Shown here: positions 1 through 9,335 of the stretch, in pieces | Layout of the letters: every line of letters starts with the position of its first letter | Numbering within the stretch: the stretch's first letter is position 1 | NCBI GenBank assembly: GCA_035528375.1 | Contig: DATKYS010000118.1 | Span: forward strand, 22,231-86,230 | DNA: 64,000 nucleotides | Reading direction: 5' to 3' | Source: a bacterium | GTDB taxonomy: Bacteria; RBG-13-66-14 | The notes under the pieces: model-generated | Told to the model about the DNA's origin: nothing | The model's database searches: none | What the model saw: only the letters and a program-made list of their open reading frames with translations | Translations under genes and position numbers: made by a program

Positions 1-956
1 GGCTCCCGGAAGCGGCGCTGGAATCCGCCCTGCGACTGGCCTCCCTGGAGGGACTGACCGCCGACGCCCGGGGAGCGCTCGCGTCCGCCGGCCTGTCCTT
101 CGCCTGCGCCTCCAACCTGAGCGCCCGCGGTATCGAGCCGGATAAAATCCTCGCCCTGAACCCCGCCGACCGTGAACTGACGTGGCGAACGGCCCTCTTC
201 CTCCTGCGCGGCGGCCGGCCCGCCGAGGCGGAGGAACTGCTTGAGGAACTGACCGAAGGATACGGTTACGGTCCCGACGAGGAACAGCTCCTCGCCGCCC
301 GCATCGAGGCCGCCCTACTCCGGGGCGAGCCGGAACGGGCCTGGAAGCTCTCCGGACGGACACCGGACGACCTCGTCGAGCCGACCGACCCGGAGCTCCA
401 CTACCAGTTGACACTTCTCCAACTCACGCGCCTGGCGGAAAGGCTCGAGGGGGACCCGTCCTTCGATCCGGCGCCGGTCATGGATTGGGTCCGGCGGTAT
501 ATCGCGCGGAACGGGGACGACCCGCGGGCCACGGACCTCTTACGCCTGCTCCTGGCCTCGGGCTTCGCCGAGAGTTTTGAGGAAAAGGGGGCGTTCACCG
601 ACCTGGTGGAGGCCTATCTGGCCGGCATCCGGTGTGATTCGTCCGCGGAGGGACGTTGCCTTCGGGAAGCCCTGGCCGCCGGCGGTCCGCTGGGGGACGA
701 GGCGGCCGTCCAACTGGCCGACCTCCTGGCCGGGGAGGGGGATTACGCCTCGGCCCGCGACGTTCTCGCGGACGTCATCGCCGCCGCCACCGAGGGCACG
801 GGCGATCGGGCGTTGGCTCTGGCGGCCTGGCTCGACGCCGATTTTCTCGAGGACACCGAGGGCGCGACGGGTGACCTGACCGCGCTGATCAGCGACTACC
901 CCGGGTCGGTGCTGCTTGAGTACGCCCGCCGCGGCCTGGCCGTCCTGAACCGATGA
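1..956 (+). CDS. TPR-like helical repeat protein, 5' end outside window
   Basis: The reading frame is open from base 3 to a TGA at 954-956, so the true start lies upstream of the window. The visible 317 residues are rich in Ala, Leu and Glu and consist of amphipathic helices. Short helix pairs of tetratricopeptide type recur, for example around the segments GGRPAEAEELLEEL and AGEGDYASARDVLADV. Such proteins act as protein-interaction scaffolds. I cannot assign a partner or a specific family. The stop overlaps the start of the next gene (ATGA), so the two are probably co-transcribed and translationally coupled. Confidence 0.6.
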   Translation, partial: LPEAALESALRLASLEGLTADARGALASAGLSFACASNLSARGIEPDKILALNPADRELTWRTALFLLRGGRPAEAEELLEELTEGYGYGPDEEQLLAARIEAALLRGEPERAWKLSGRTPDDLVEPTDPELHYQLTLLQLTRLAERLEGDPSFDPAPVMDWVRRYIARNGDDPRATDLLRLLLASGFAESFEEKGAFTDLVEAYLAGIRCDSSAEGRCLREALAAGGPLGDEAAVQLADLLAGEGDYASARDVLADVIAAATEGTGDRALALAAWLDADFLEDTEGATGDLTALISDYPGSVLLEYARRGLAVLNR

Positions 957-1822
957 CTGAGCGCAACGGCGCGTCGCTCCGACGTCTCGACGAGATTTAC
1001 CGGAGCTGCGCCCTCTGCCCCCGGGCATGCGGGGTGGACCGGACGGCGGGGGAGAGGGGGTCCTGCGGCGTGGGACCGGTGCCGCCGGTCACCTCCGCCG
1101 GTCCCCACTTCGGAGAGGAGCCGGAGCTGGTCGGGGGCGGCGGTTCGGGGACCATCTTCTTCGGCGGCTGCAACCTCCACTGCCTCTTCTGCCAGAACGC
1201 CGACATCAGCCAGCGCGCGGTGGGGAGACCCGCGGGGCCCGAGGAACTGGCCCGATTGATGCTCACCCTGGAGGGGATGGACTGCCAGAACGTGAACCTG
1301 GTGACGCCGACCCACCTCGCCCCCCCGCTGGCCCGGGCGGTGAGCCTCGCCCGGGGGATGGGCCTGCGGGTGCCGCTGGTCTGGAACTGCGGGGGGTACG
1401 AGAGTCGGGAGGTCATCGCCCTGCTGGACGGTTTGGTTGAGATTTACATGCCCGACTTCAAGTACGGCCCCGACGCTCCCGCCGGGGAGCTCTCGGGGGC
1501 GCCGGACTACTTCGAGAAATGCTCCGAGGTTCTTTGCGAGATGCAGCGCCAGGTGGGGGTCCTGGAGACCGACGACCGCGGCGTAGCCCGGAAGGGGCTT
1601 TTAATCCGCCACCTGGTCCTCCCGGGCGGACTGGCCGACTCCCGGGGCGTCCTGCGGTTCATCGCCGAACTATCCACCGAAAGCTACGTCAACGTCATGG
1701 ACCAGTACCGCCCCTGCCACCGGGTGGGTGAGTACGGGGGCCTGAACCGGCGGCCGACCGCCGGCGAGGTGGAGGATGTCCGGGGGTACGCGCGGGGGCT
1801 GGGTCTTCACCGCGGATTTTGA
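953..1822 (+). CDS. PflX-like radical SAM protein (pyruvate formate-lyase activase-like)
   Basis: A 289-residue protein of the COG1313/PflX type. The N-terminus carries a Cys-rich segment (CALCPRACGV), followed by the radical SAM motif in GGCNLHCLFCQN, a CX3CX2C cluster that binds a 4Fe-4S centre. The later segments NLVTPTH, WNCGGY and YMPDFKYG are typical of this subfamily, which resembles pyruvate formate-lyase activating enzymes. The substrate is not established for the family. It overlaps the upstream gene by 4 nt and is followed by a terminator, so it is the last gene of its operon. The family call is firm; the function is open. Confidence 0.85.
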   Translation: MTERNGASLRRLDEIYRSCALCPRACGVDRTAGERGSCGVGPVPPVTSAGPHFGEEPELVGGGGSGTIFFGGCNLHCLFCQNADISQRAVGRPAGPEELARLMLTLEGMDCQNVNLVTPTHLAPPLARAVSLARGMGLRVPLVWNCGGYESREVIALLDGLVEIYMPDFKYGPDAPAGELSGAPDYFEKCSEVLCEMQRQVGVLETDDRGVARKGLLIRHLVLPGGLADSRGVLRFIAELSTESYVNVMDQYRPCHRVGEYGGLNRRPTAGEVEDVRGYARGLGLHRGF

Positions 1823-1846
1823 AGACGCACCAAACCGGTCAAAAAA

Positions 1847-1870
1847 GAGGCCCCACGGTCTCCCCTTTTT
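1847..1870 (+). terminator. Intrinsic terminator after the PflX-like gene
   Basis: GAGGCC, loop CCAC, GGTCTC (one G-T pair) is followed by CCCCTTTTT. It lies 25 nt after the stop of the radical SAM gene. Confidence 0.6.
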
Positions 1871-1901
1871 ATGACCTCCCAGGTGTTTTTTCTTCTTTCT
1901 T

Positions 1902-1927
1902 AAAAAAGGGAGGCCCCACGGCCTCCC
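1902..1927 (-). terminator. Intrinsic terminator of the secreted protein gene at 1951-2742
   Basis: A perfect 8-bp stem, GGGAGGCC/GGCCTCCC with a 4-nt loop, is followed on the minus strand by six T. It lies 24 nt beyond the stop codon and faces the plus-strand terminator at 1847. Confidence 0.8.
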
Positions 1928-1950
1928 CTCATTCAATCAAAACCGGCGGA

Positions 1951-2742
1951 TCACTGCGCGAAGACGCTCTTGAGGCTGCCCCAGGTTACCTCAGCCACAC
2001 CCGATACGTTGTCGGTGAGGAAGTTCATCATGTTCTTGAACATGTTGACCGTAACGGGCGTTTGTGACATACGCCACCATTCGGCGGCGTCACGGTTGCC
2101 GTTCCAGTACACCACGATGCCGCCTAGGGGCGGAACCACCTCCGTGACGAGGATTTTCGCCGGTCCCACGCCGTGGTCGCCGGTAACGGTGACGGCCACC
2201 GCGTACGTCACCGGCAGCTTCGGTTCGGCCATGTCGTGGTCGGAGGCATAGGCTATGATATCGTAGGTTCCGTCGTAAAAACCGGCCTCGCCGTCGGCGA
2301 CCCAGTTGTTCGGATTGGTGACGGTGAACTGTTCGCAGAAGGGGCAGTCGCCGTAGATTGCGGAGCCGACCAGTTCGGCCATCAGCGGGTCGTTGGGGCT
2401 GCCCAGGGAATCCTCCCCGGTCACCACCAGGAAGTTGCCCTCGCCGACCCACTTCTGCATGACCTGGTACTCGCTTTCCAGGATGGCCCGGTTGTCGTTG
2501 TACCAGAGGATGATGTCGTAATCCAAGAGGAATCTTAAATCCGCCGATTTATTCATAATCCAGTTGTTGTGCCAGTGATCGAAACTGATGCCCATGTCGG
2601 TGAGGACCTGCTCCACACTGTCCAGATTGTTGTTGTCGTCGGGCATGCCGTAATCGGGGGAGGAGTCGTCCAGGAGTAAAAGATTGTAAGCCGACGCACC
2701 GAGGACCATCGCGAAGCAAAGAGTGATAGCGGTAAGTTTCAT
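1951..2742 (-). CDS. Secreted protein of unknown function, 'LLLLDD' family (paralogue 1)
   Basis: A 263-residue protein with a signal peptide (MKLTAITLCFAMVLGASA). The mature protein begins with a hydrophobic strand ending in two Asp (NLLLLDD). Further on, an alternating beta/alpha pattern includes YDIILWYNDNRAI, GNFLVVTGEDSLG and GGIVVYWNGN. It is clearly a paralogue of the next gene (2836-3624), with which it shares WYNDNRAI, NDP(L/I)MA(E/Q)LVGS and YWNGN. The strand order resembles a class I glutamine-amidotransferase-like Rossmann fold, but I see no Cys-His-Glu triad, so this is inference. The start has a good ribosome-binding site (GGGGGACGAGAG). Function unknown; likely periplasmic or extracellular. 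Confidence 0.75.
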   Translation of the reverse strand: MKLTAITLCFAMVLGASAYNLLLLDDSSPDYGMPDDNNNLDSVEQVLTDMGISFDHWHNNWIMNKSADLRFLLDYDIILWYNDNRAILESEYQVMQKWVGEGNFLVVTGEDSLGSPNDPLMAELVGSAIYGDCPFCEQFTVTNPNNWVADGEAGFYDGTYDIIAYASDHDMAEPKLPVTYAVAVTVTGDHGVGPAKILVTEVVPPLGGIVVYWNGNRDAAEWWRMSQTPVTVNMFKNMMNFLTDNVSGVAEVTWGSLKSVFAQ

Positions 2743-2835
2743 CTCTCGTCCCCCCGATCAGAGGTTACTTTTTGTTGAAAAAATCTAATCCCGAGAAAAA
2801 CAGAACATACCGGAGATATTGTACACCAACCAGGG

Positions 2836-3624
2836 TTACGGTGTAAACACTCCCTTAATCCCGCCCCAGCTCATCTCCTGAACGGGCACCAGGGCGACGA
2901 AGTAATCCATCATGTTCCGGAACATGTTGACCGTCTCGGGCGACTGGGTAAAACGCCACCACTCGATGGAATCCCAGTTTCCGTTCCAGTAGACGATTAT
3001 CCCCCCGTTGCCCACGCCCTCGGTGAGCAGAATCTTCGCCGGTCCCATGACGTGACCGGTGAATGAGGTGGCGATTTTTCGCGTGCCGGGCGCCGGCTGG
3101 GCCCAGTCGTGGTCCGCGCCATCGGGGAGGATGTCGTAGCTACCGGAGAAATAACCCCAATCCCCGTCCATGATGAAGTTGTCCGATTCACCGACGGTGA
3201 AGGAATCGCAGAAGGGGTAGTCACCGCAGGTCGAAGAGCCCACCAGTTGGGCCATGATGGGGTCGTTGGGGTTCCCCAGGGAGTCGTAGCCGGTGACGAT
3301 GAGGATGTTGCCCTCCTCGACCCAGGCGTGAACCGCGTCGTACTCGGTCTGGTCTATGGCCCGGTTGTCGTTGTACCAGATAATGATCCGGTAGTCGTTC
3401 AGAAAATCGAGATCGGCGGTGATACCCGGATAGCGGAGTCGGTCGTTCCACTCGTGGTCGAAGGGGATGCCCATGTTTGTTAAAATATTCTCAACTCGGT
3501 CCAGATTGACGATGTTTGGATACCCATCAGGTCCGTCCTGGATGTTGTCGTCTACAAGCAGGACATCCACCGCCCCCGCCGCGGTGAAACCGAGGAAGAG
3601 CAACGCTAGAAGCATCCGTTTCAT
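2836..3624 (-). CDS. Secreted protein of unknown function, 'LLVDD' family (paralogue 2)
   Basis: 262 residues from an ATG at 3624 preceded by GGGAAGGGGGCGAGTC. A longer reading from 3750 would put the signal peptide (MKRMLLALLFLGFTAAGA) inside the protein, so I reject it. The mature part starts VDVLLVDDN and shares long stretches with the gene at 1951-2742, including WYNDNRAI, TGYDSLGNPNDPIMAQLVGS and IVYWNGNWD. Both have the 'CxxCPFC(D/E)' type segment (GDYPFCDSF here), which may hold a conserved Cys. There is a strong promoter at 3722-3750. The pair probably arose by tandem duplication. Function unknown. Confidence 0.78.
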   Translation of the reverse strand: MKRMLLALLFLGFTAAGAVDVLLVDDNIQDGPDGYPNIVNLDRVENILTNMGIPFDHEWNDRLRYPGITADLDFLNDYRIIIWYNDNRAIDQTEYDAVHAWVEEGNILIVTGYDSLGNPNDPIMAQLVGSSTCGDYPFCDSFTVGESDNFIMDGDWGYFSGSYDILPDGADHDWAQPAPGTRKIATSFTGHVMGPAKILLTEGVGNGGIIVYWNGNWDSIEWWRFTQSPETVNMFRNMMDYFVALVPVQEMSWGGIKGVFTP

Positions 3625-3721
3625 GACTCGCCCCCTTCCCTCAGCCTCCGGCAGACCGTTTCCACCCCTGAAACCGCCGGGGCGCGTCGGGAAACCTGGT
3701 TGATTCCTCCAAGCCATTTTA

Positions 3722-3750
3722 AATATAGCACCGGAGTTCCTCTGCGTCAA
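3722..3750 (-). promoter_or_regulatory. Sigma-70 promoter for the secreted gene at 2836-3624
   Basis: On the minus strand TTGACG, 17 nt, TATATT, with an extended -10 TG (TGC before TATATT). It predicts a leader of about 90 nt. It is back to back with the ispE promoter. Confidence 0.7.
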
Positions 3751-3763
3751 GAAAATGTACGGC

Positions 3764-3792
3764 TTGACTAATCGGGGCGCCCCATGCAGAAT
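3764..3792 (+). promoter_or_regulatory. Promoter for ispE, placed for a near-leaderless transcript
   Basis: TTGACT, 17 nt, CAGAAT. The -10 ends 8 nt before the ispE ATG at 3801, so transcription should begin about 1-2 nt upstream of the start codon. No ribosome-binding site is visible before that ATG. Confidence 0.55.
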
Positions 3793-3800
3793 CCGAACAG

Positions 3801-4682
3801 ATGGACGAGACTCGGTCTTTACTTCTCAGATGCCCCGCCAAGGTCAACCTCGGTCTCGCCGTTCTCGGTCGGCGCGACGACGGCTACCACGACGTGGAAA
3901 CAATCCTGGCGGCCATCTCCCTGGGGGACAACCTGACCGTGCACCGGGCGGACCGGCTCTCACTCGCGGTACACGGTCAGCCGGGCGTCCCGACCGACCG
4001 GCGCAACCTGGTTTGGCGGGCCGCCGAAGCCTTCGCCGCGGCCACCGGAACCACGCCGGATACGCGGATCGAGATATCCAAGCATATCCCCCCCGGAAGC
4101 GGGCTGGGTGGCGGATCCAGCGACACCGCGGGGACCCTGGCGGCCCTGAACCGGCTCCACGGCGACCCCCTCGACCGGGAGCGGCTGCACGGGCTGGCCG
4201 CCGGGCTTGGGGCCGACGTGCCGTTCTTTCTGGAGGGGGGAATCGCGTTGGCCGAGGGGCGCGGCGAGCGGTTGACGAGGCTCGCGCAAAAGAAAATCCA
4301 CATCGTCCTGGCCTTCCCCAAGGCCGCCGTTTCGACGGCCTGGGCCTACAAGCAGCTCACGGAGGAGGATTTCGCAAAACTCCCCCGGGAGGAAATCGAG
4401 GGCTGGCTCTCGGGCGGAGCCTCGCCGCCGGAGCTGCCCAACGCATTCTCCACCAAAATCATCCGCTTCTTCCACGAAATCGGCCGCACTCTGGACGCCC
4501 TCCGCGCCAGCGGCCTGAAACCGGTCAGCCTGTCCGGCTCCGGGGCCTGCTGCTTCGGCGTCGCCCGGGATGAAAAAGAGGCTTTTCAGCTCACCAGCGA
4601 GCTGGAATCGAGAGGAATAGCCTCGATTCCGACGGAAGTTATTGACAAAGGCGTCTCGATGGTCGAAAATAAAATAGCCTGA
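3801..4682 (+). CDS. ispE: 4-diphosphocytidyl-2-C-methyl-D-erythritol kinase IspE
   Basis: A 293-residue GHMP kinase of the MEP (non-mevalonate) isoprenoid pathway. It phosphorylates CDP-methylerythritol in the cytoplasm. The N-terminal substrate motif CPAKVNLGL is present. So are the glycine-rich ATP loop PPGSGLGGGSSD (residues 97-108), GADVPFFLEGG, and a C-terminal SGSGAC loop. The length is normal for the family. No Shine-Dalgarno precedes the ATG, and the promoter ends just upstream (see the leaderless finding). spoVG follows within 30 nt, a gene order also known from Firmicutes. A second MEP-pathway gene, ispF, lies at 44 kb. Confidence 0.95.
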   Translation: MDETRSLLLRCPAKVNLGLAVLGRRDDGYHDVETILAAISLGDNLTVHRADRLSLAVHGQPGVPTDRRNLVWRAAEAFAAATGTTPDTRIEISKHIPPGSGLGGGSSDTAGTLAALNRLHGDPLDRERLHGLAAGLGADVPFFLEGGIALAEGRGERLTRLAQKKIHIVLAFPKAAVSTAWAYKQLTEEDFAKLPREEIEGWLSGGASPPELPNAFSTKIIRFFHEIGRTLDALRASGLKPVSLSGSGACCFGVARDEKEAFQLTSELESRGIASIPTEVIDKGVSMVENKIA

Positions 4683-4710
4683 AGCTTTGTCACCCACGAG
4701 GAGGCAAATT

Positions 4711-5088
4711 GTGGAAATCACCGAGGTGAGGGTCAGCCTGCGCGATGAGGAAAAGCTAAAGGCTTACGCCTCCATCGTATTCGACAACTGTTTCATCGTC
4801 AAAGACCTGCGCGTCATTGACGGCAACGACCGTCTCTGGGTGGCCATGCCGAACAAGAAGCGCCGCGATGGTACGCGTCGCGACGTCTGCCACCCCCTGA
4901 ACGCCGAGACGCGGTCCAAGATCGAGGAAGCGGTTTTGGCGAAGTACGATGAGCTCATGCGGGAGGGCCTCTACGACAGTTCCCCCGAAGCCGGAGGAAC
5001 CGAGGTCCCCTCCGAGGTCCCCTCCGAGGTCCCCTCCGAGGACCCCTCCGAGGACCCCCCCGAGGAGTTCGAAGAAGGCGAAGCATAG
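4711..5088 (+). CDS. spoVG: SpoVG family regulator with a repeat-encoded acidic tail
   Basis: 125 residues from GTG at 4711, chosen because GAGGAGG lies 7 nt upstream. The first 85 residues match SpoVG (EITEVRVSLRDEEKLKAYAS, FDNCFIVKDLRVIDG, VAMPNKKR, DVCHPLN). SpoVG is a small DNA/RNA-binding regulator found in spore formers and many non-sporulating bacteria. The C-terminal extension is an acidic repeat of EVPS/EDPS units encoded by five 12-bp repeats. It sits directly after ispE, as in Bacillus, and upstream of tRNA-Gln. The core call is firm; the tail is unusual. Confidence 0.93.
   Translation: MEITEVRVSLRDEEKLKAYASIVFDNCFIVKDLRVIDGNDRLWVAMPNKKRRDGTRRDVCHPLNAETRSKIEEAVLAKYDELMREGLYDSSPEAGGTEVPSEVPSEVPSEDPSEDPPEEFEEGEA
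5002..5061. repeat. 12-bp in-frame tandem repeat in spoVG
   Basis: Five copies of GAGGTCCCCTCC or its variant GAGGACCCCTCC run head to tail. They encode EVPS three times, then EDPS and EDPP. Being a multiple of 3, copy-number change keeps the frame. Confidence 0.9.
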
Positions 5089-5189
5089 CCTCAGCGTTCA
5101 CGCACGGAACGAACGACCGTTCAACGGCAGCCGTCCGACGCACCAGCCCCGCACCCGGCCGTCGGGGAAGGGGTGATCCGGAATAGCCC

Positions 5190-5263
5190 TGGGGCGTCGA
5201 CAAGCGGTAAGTCAACGGCCTTTGGAGCCGTCATCGTAGGTTCGAATCCTACCGCCCCAGCCA
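5190..5263 (+). tRNA. tRNA-Gln (anticodon UUG)
   Basis: Cloverleaf found by eye. The acceptor stem TGGGGCG (5190-5196) pairs perfectly with CGCCCCA (5253-5259), followed by G and an encoded CCA. The D arm is GAC...GTC. The anticodon stem is ACGGC/GCCGT with loop CTTTGGA, so the anticodon is UUG and the amino acid Gln. The T arm is GTAGG TTCGAAT CCTAC. The weak T1-A72 first pair is typical of glutamine tRNAs. A terminator follows at 5295. Confidence 0.95.
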
Positions 5264-5294
5264 GGGGATTGGAAAATCGTCCCGATCGGGATAG

Positions 5295-5319
5295 AAAAAG
5301 CCGTGCCGAACGGCTTTTT
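5295..5319 (+). terminator. Intrinsic terminator after tRNA-Gln
   Basis: AAAAAGCCGT, loop GCCGA, ACGGCTTTTT. This is a 10-bp stem including the A/T tract, 31 nt after the tRNA. Confidence 0.85.
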
Positions 5320-5356
5320 CCACTTCTTTAAAATCCCCCCGACCACGACAATACGT

Positions 5357-5382
5357 AAAAAACCGGGGCCGCCGACCCCGGT
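5357..5382 (-). terminator. Intrinsic terminator for the minus-strand gene 5524-6435
   Basis: On the minus strand ACCGGGG, 7-nt loop, CCCCGGT, then TTTTT. It lies about 140 nt past the stop codon. The 5383-5523 interval between holds no gene I can support. Confidence 0.65.
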
Positions 5383-5523
5383 AAACCTCGTTCGCGCCCA
5401 TACCCTACCTGTGACGCGTCGGCCCGAAAGCCATAGTCGGGCACTCATGAGGACAACAAATCTTTTTCGCGCCTGTACTCTTTTTATCGGACCCAACCCG
5501 GAACCCGGACCCGAAAGATAAGC

Positions 5524-6435
5524 TCAGGGGAAACGGGTCAGGACGACGCCGGTCAGGGCGTCCACCACGAACTCGGTGAAAGCGGCCTCGTCGTCGGGGT
5601 TCATCCGCACGGCGAGCCTCTGAAAGATCCGGTAGGTGACGTTGTTGAGCCAGGGGTCACCGAGATTCTCCGGGTCGCCCTGGTGCACGAGGAAGATGCG
5701 GAAAAGCTCCCACCGGCTCTTTTCCTTATCACTCCGGTCGTCGGAGGCCCACGCGGCCTCCAGAGCGGCGGGGGAATCCACGGCGGGACGGCCCAGGGCG
5801 AGTCTCGCCGAACCCAGGGGCCAGTTCGCGAAATCGTCGGCGGGCAAATCCGGGGGGGAATCCTCCTGAACCGCCGGTTGGGCCCCCGTGCTGAGCGCCA
5901 CGCGCAGAATCCGCTTCAGCCCGTTGGAGTAGAAGGCGACCACCCATTCCCGGCTCCGGCCCCCCGAGGGCTCATCGCCGGAGGCGGCGGCGTAGGCAAT
6001 TGCGTCGTGGGACCAGCCGCGTCCCAGCGGTTCGGCAAGATCGAGGGCCTCCAGGACGGTCCAGTCGTCCTTCGCGTAGAGCTCGACCAGCCCGCCGGTC
6101 GCCCGTTCAAAGAACCCGCGGAACCCGTCCTTCCACGCCAGCTCGCCCGCGGTTCCGTCCGACACCAGCTCGACCTCGGCCACGTCCTCCCGCACCCCGG
6201 TCACCTCGAGGAGGCTGCCCGGCGGCAGCGGGGTCTCACCGGTGGAGGTTTTCAACATGGAGGAGATGCCCGGCTTGAGCTGAACCACGTCGCCGACCCG
6301 GGGTGGCTGGAGGTGGGGGGGCGGGGCGGTGCGCTGGCACTGAAAAATCTCACCGAAGACGACCAGAAGAAGAAAGCCGACGCCGACGACACTCAGGATG
6401 GACCACATCAGTAACCTCTGACTCCGACTCGCCAT
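5524..6435 (-). CDS. Membrane-anchored protein of unknown function
   Basis: 303 residues from ATG at 6435. An in-frame ATG at 6483 is possible, but it lies inside the promoter found at 6484-6512, so the shorter form is preferred. The N-terminus (ASRSQRLLM) leads into one transmembrane helix (WSILSVVGVGFLLLVVFGEI), then a Pro-rich linker (APPPHLQPPRVGD). The rest is a soluble domain that should face the periplasm, with a possible small beta-barrel around VGDVVQLKPG and LLEVTGVRED. I do not recognise a family. A single Cys (FQCQR) follows the membrane helix. It is a monocistronic unit with its own promoter and terminator. Confidence 0.6.
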   Translation of the reverse strand: MASRSQRLLMWSILSVVGVGFLLLVVFGEIFQCQRTAPPPHLQPPRVGDVVQLKPGISSMLKTSTGETPLPPGSLLEVTGVREDVAEVELVSDGTAGELAWKDGFRGFFERATGGLVELYAKDDWTVLEALDLAEPLGRGWSHDAIAYAAASGDEPSGGRSREWVVAFYSNGLKRILRVALSTGAQPAVQEDSPPDLPADDFANWPLGSARLALGRPAVDSPAALEAAWASDDRSDKEKSRWELFRIFLVHQGDPENLGDPWLNNVTYRIFQRLAVRMNPDDEAAFTEFVVDALTGVVLTRFP

Positions 6436-6483
6436 CGCCGCACCGGCCTTTTCACTTAACGCGGGGTTTCGACATCCGTACAT

Positions 6484-6512
6484 ATATTACCCCAGATGAC
6501 CGGGTAAGGCAA
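6484..6512 (-). promoter_or_regulatory. Promoter for the gene at 5524-6435
   Basis: On the minus strand TTGCCT, 17 nt, TAATAT. The predicted start near 6477 gives a leader of about 40 nt to the ATG at 6435. Confidence 0.5.
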
Positions 6513-6657
6513 GTTGTAATGAAAAGGGAACTTATCCCTTCCTAACGCGTGGGGCGCGGAACAAAGCGATTCGGTGTAACGTATAAGCGGAATGTAAGCG
6601 CGTATTCAACACGGTACCGCGGGACTTGCGCGCAAGGCCCGCGGGGGAGGTACATCC

Positions 6658-7866
<1,209 letters not shown>

Positions 7867-7890
7867 CGTTAAAGGCCGGGATTTGAGGTG

Positions 7891-7920
7891 AAAAGGCGGG
7901 TGGAACGACCCGCCTTTTTT
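7891..7920 (+). terminator. Intrinsic terminator after htrA
   Basis: AAAAGGCGGGT, loop GGAACG, ACCCGCCTTTTTT: an 11-bp stem with a T tract. Confidence 0.9.
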
Positions 7921-7947
7921 CACTGCGGATGGAAAATCTACTTCTCC

Positions 7948-7976
7948 TTGGCCCTCACCGTCTTGTATGGTAGGAT
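7948..7976 (+). promoter_or_regulatory. Promoter for purB-purC
   Basis: TTGGCC, 17 nt, TAGGAT, directly after the htrA terminator. It predicts a leader of about 20 nt before purB. Confidence 0.5.
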
Positions 7977-8004
7977 AGGGGTGAGTCGTTTAAAAAGACC
8001 GCCC

Positions 8005-9300
8005 ATGATCCACCGGTACGAAATCCCCGAAATCCGGAAAATCTTCTCCGACGAGGGCCGGTTCAACACCTGGCTGGAGGTGGAGCTGGCGGCGGCGGCG
8101 GCCATGGCCGAGCTGGGGCTCGTTCCGGCGGAGGCCGTCCGCGTCTGCCGGGAGAGGGCCCGGATAGACCCGAAGCGGATCGAAGAGATCGAGAAAATCA
8201 CCCGTCACGACGTCATCGCCTTCCTGGAGCACCTCGAGGAGACCGTCGGTCCCGAGGCCCGGCACCTGCACCTGGGGATGACCTCCTCCGACGTGCTGGA
8301 TACCGCCCTCGCCCTCCAGATAAACCGTGCGCACCGCGTGCTCCTGGACGATCTGGAACAGCTCCTCTCGGCGGTGCGCGAACAAGCCTTGAAGTACAAA
8401 GACACCCCGTGCATCGGTCGCAGCCACGGCGTCCACGCCGAACCGACCACCTTCGGCCTCAAGCTCGCCGTCTCCTACGCCCAGTTCAAGCGTGACCACG
8501 AGCGGCTCTCCGCGACGGCCGAGGGCCTGCGCGTCGGCCAGATATCCGGGGCGGTCGGCACCTACACCTCGCTCTCCCCGGAAATCGAGGAGCGTACGTG
8601 CGCCAAGCTGGGCCTCAAGCCGGCGCCGATCTCCACCCAGATTCTGCAGCGGGACCGCCACGCGGCCTACCTCTCGGCCCTGGCGATTCTGGGGGCGGAC
8701 CTGGAGCGTCTGGCCCTCGAAATCCGACACCTGCAGAGAACCGAGGTCGCCGAGGCCTTCGAGCCCTTCACCAAGGGGCAGAAGGGCTCCTCGGCCATGC
8801 CCCACAAACGGAACCCCATCATCACCGAGCGCGTCGCCGGCATGGCGCGCCTGCTGCGCTCAAACGCCCACGCCGCCCTGGAGAACGTCGCCCTCTGGCA
8901 CGAGCGGGACATCAGCCACTCCTCCGTGGAGCGGGTGATAATCCCCGACGGCTTCCACCTGGCGGTGTACATGCTGCGCAAGATGGTCTTCGTCGTGCGG
9001 GGCCTGGTGGTGGACGAAAAGCGCATGGCGGAGAACCTCGCCCTCACCGGTGGGCTGACGGCCAGCTCCGGCCTGCTGGTCGAGCTGATTCGGGCCGGCC
9101 TCGAGCGCAAGGCGGCCTACGAGCTCGTCCAGAGGCACGCCCTGGCCGCCTGGGAGGGGAGGGGCGATTTCAGGACCGCCGTCGAAAGTGACCCCGTAGT
9201 CGCCGAAAACCTCGACCGGGAGGTCGTCGAACGCTGCTTCGAACAAAAACCGAGATTCATTGACGTGACTTACCGTCGTCTGGGTATAATAGGGGACTGA
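8005..9300 (+). CDS. purB: Adenylosuccinate lyase PurB
   Basis: 431 residues from ATG at 8005; an upstream in-frame extension would run through the terminator and promoter. The enzyme acts twice in purine synthesis: it releases fumarate from SAICAR and from adenylosuccinate. Family marks include the N-terminal YEIPEIRKIFSDE, the active-site region SHGVHAEPTTFG and the fumarase/lyase signature GSSAMPHKRNP, which holds the flexible catalytic loop. It lies directly upstream of purC, whose product SAICAR is its substrate, so the two form a purine operon. No clear Shine-Dalgarno precedes the ATG. Confidence 0.95.
   Translation: MIHRYEIPEIRKIFSDEGRFNTWLEVELAAAAAMAELGLVPAEAVRVCRERARIDPKRIEEIEKITRHDVIAFLEHLEETVGPEARHLHLGMTSSDVLDTALALQINRAHRVLLDDLEQLLSAVREQALKYKDTPCIGRSHGVHAEPTTFGLKLAVSYAQFKRDHERLSATAEGLRVGQISGAVGTYTSLSPEIEERTCAKLGLKPAPISTQILQRDRHAAYLSALAILGADLERLALEIRHLQRTEVAEAFEPFTKGQKGSSAMPHKRNPIITERVAGMARLLRSNAHAALENVALWHERDISHSSVERVIIPDGFHLAVYMLRKMVFVVRGLVVDEKRMAENLALTGGLTASSGLLVELIRAGLERKAAYELVQRHALAAWEGRGDFRTAVESDPVVAENLDREVVERCFEQKPRFIDVTYRRLGIIGD
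9260..9290 (+). promoter_or_regulatory. Possible internal promoter for purC
   Basis: TTGACG, 19 nt, TATAAT within the last codons of purB. The -10 is a perfect match but the spacing is long. Confidence 0.35.
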
Positions 9301-9335
9301 CTGGAGCTTTATCTTATTCCGAGAAGGGGACCACC

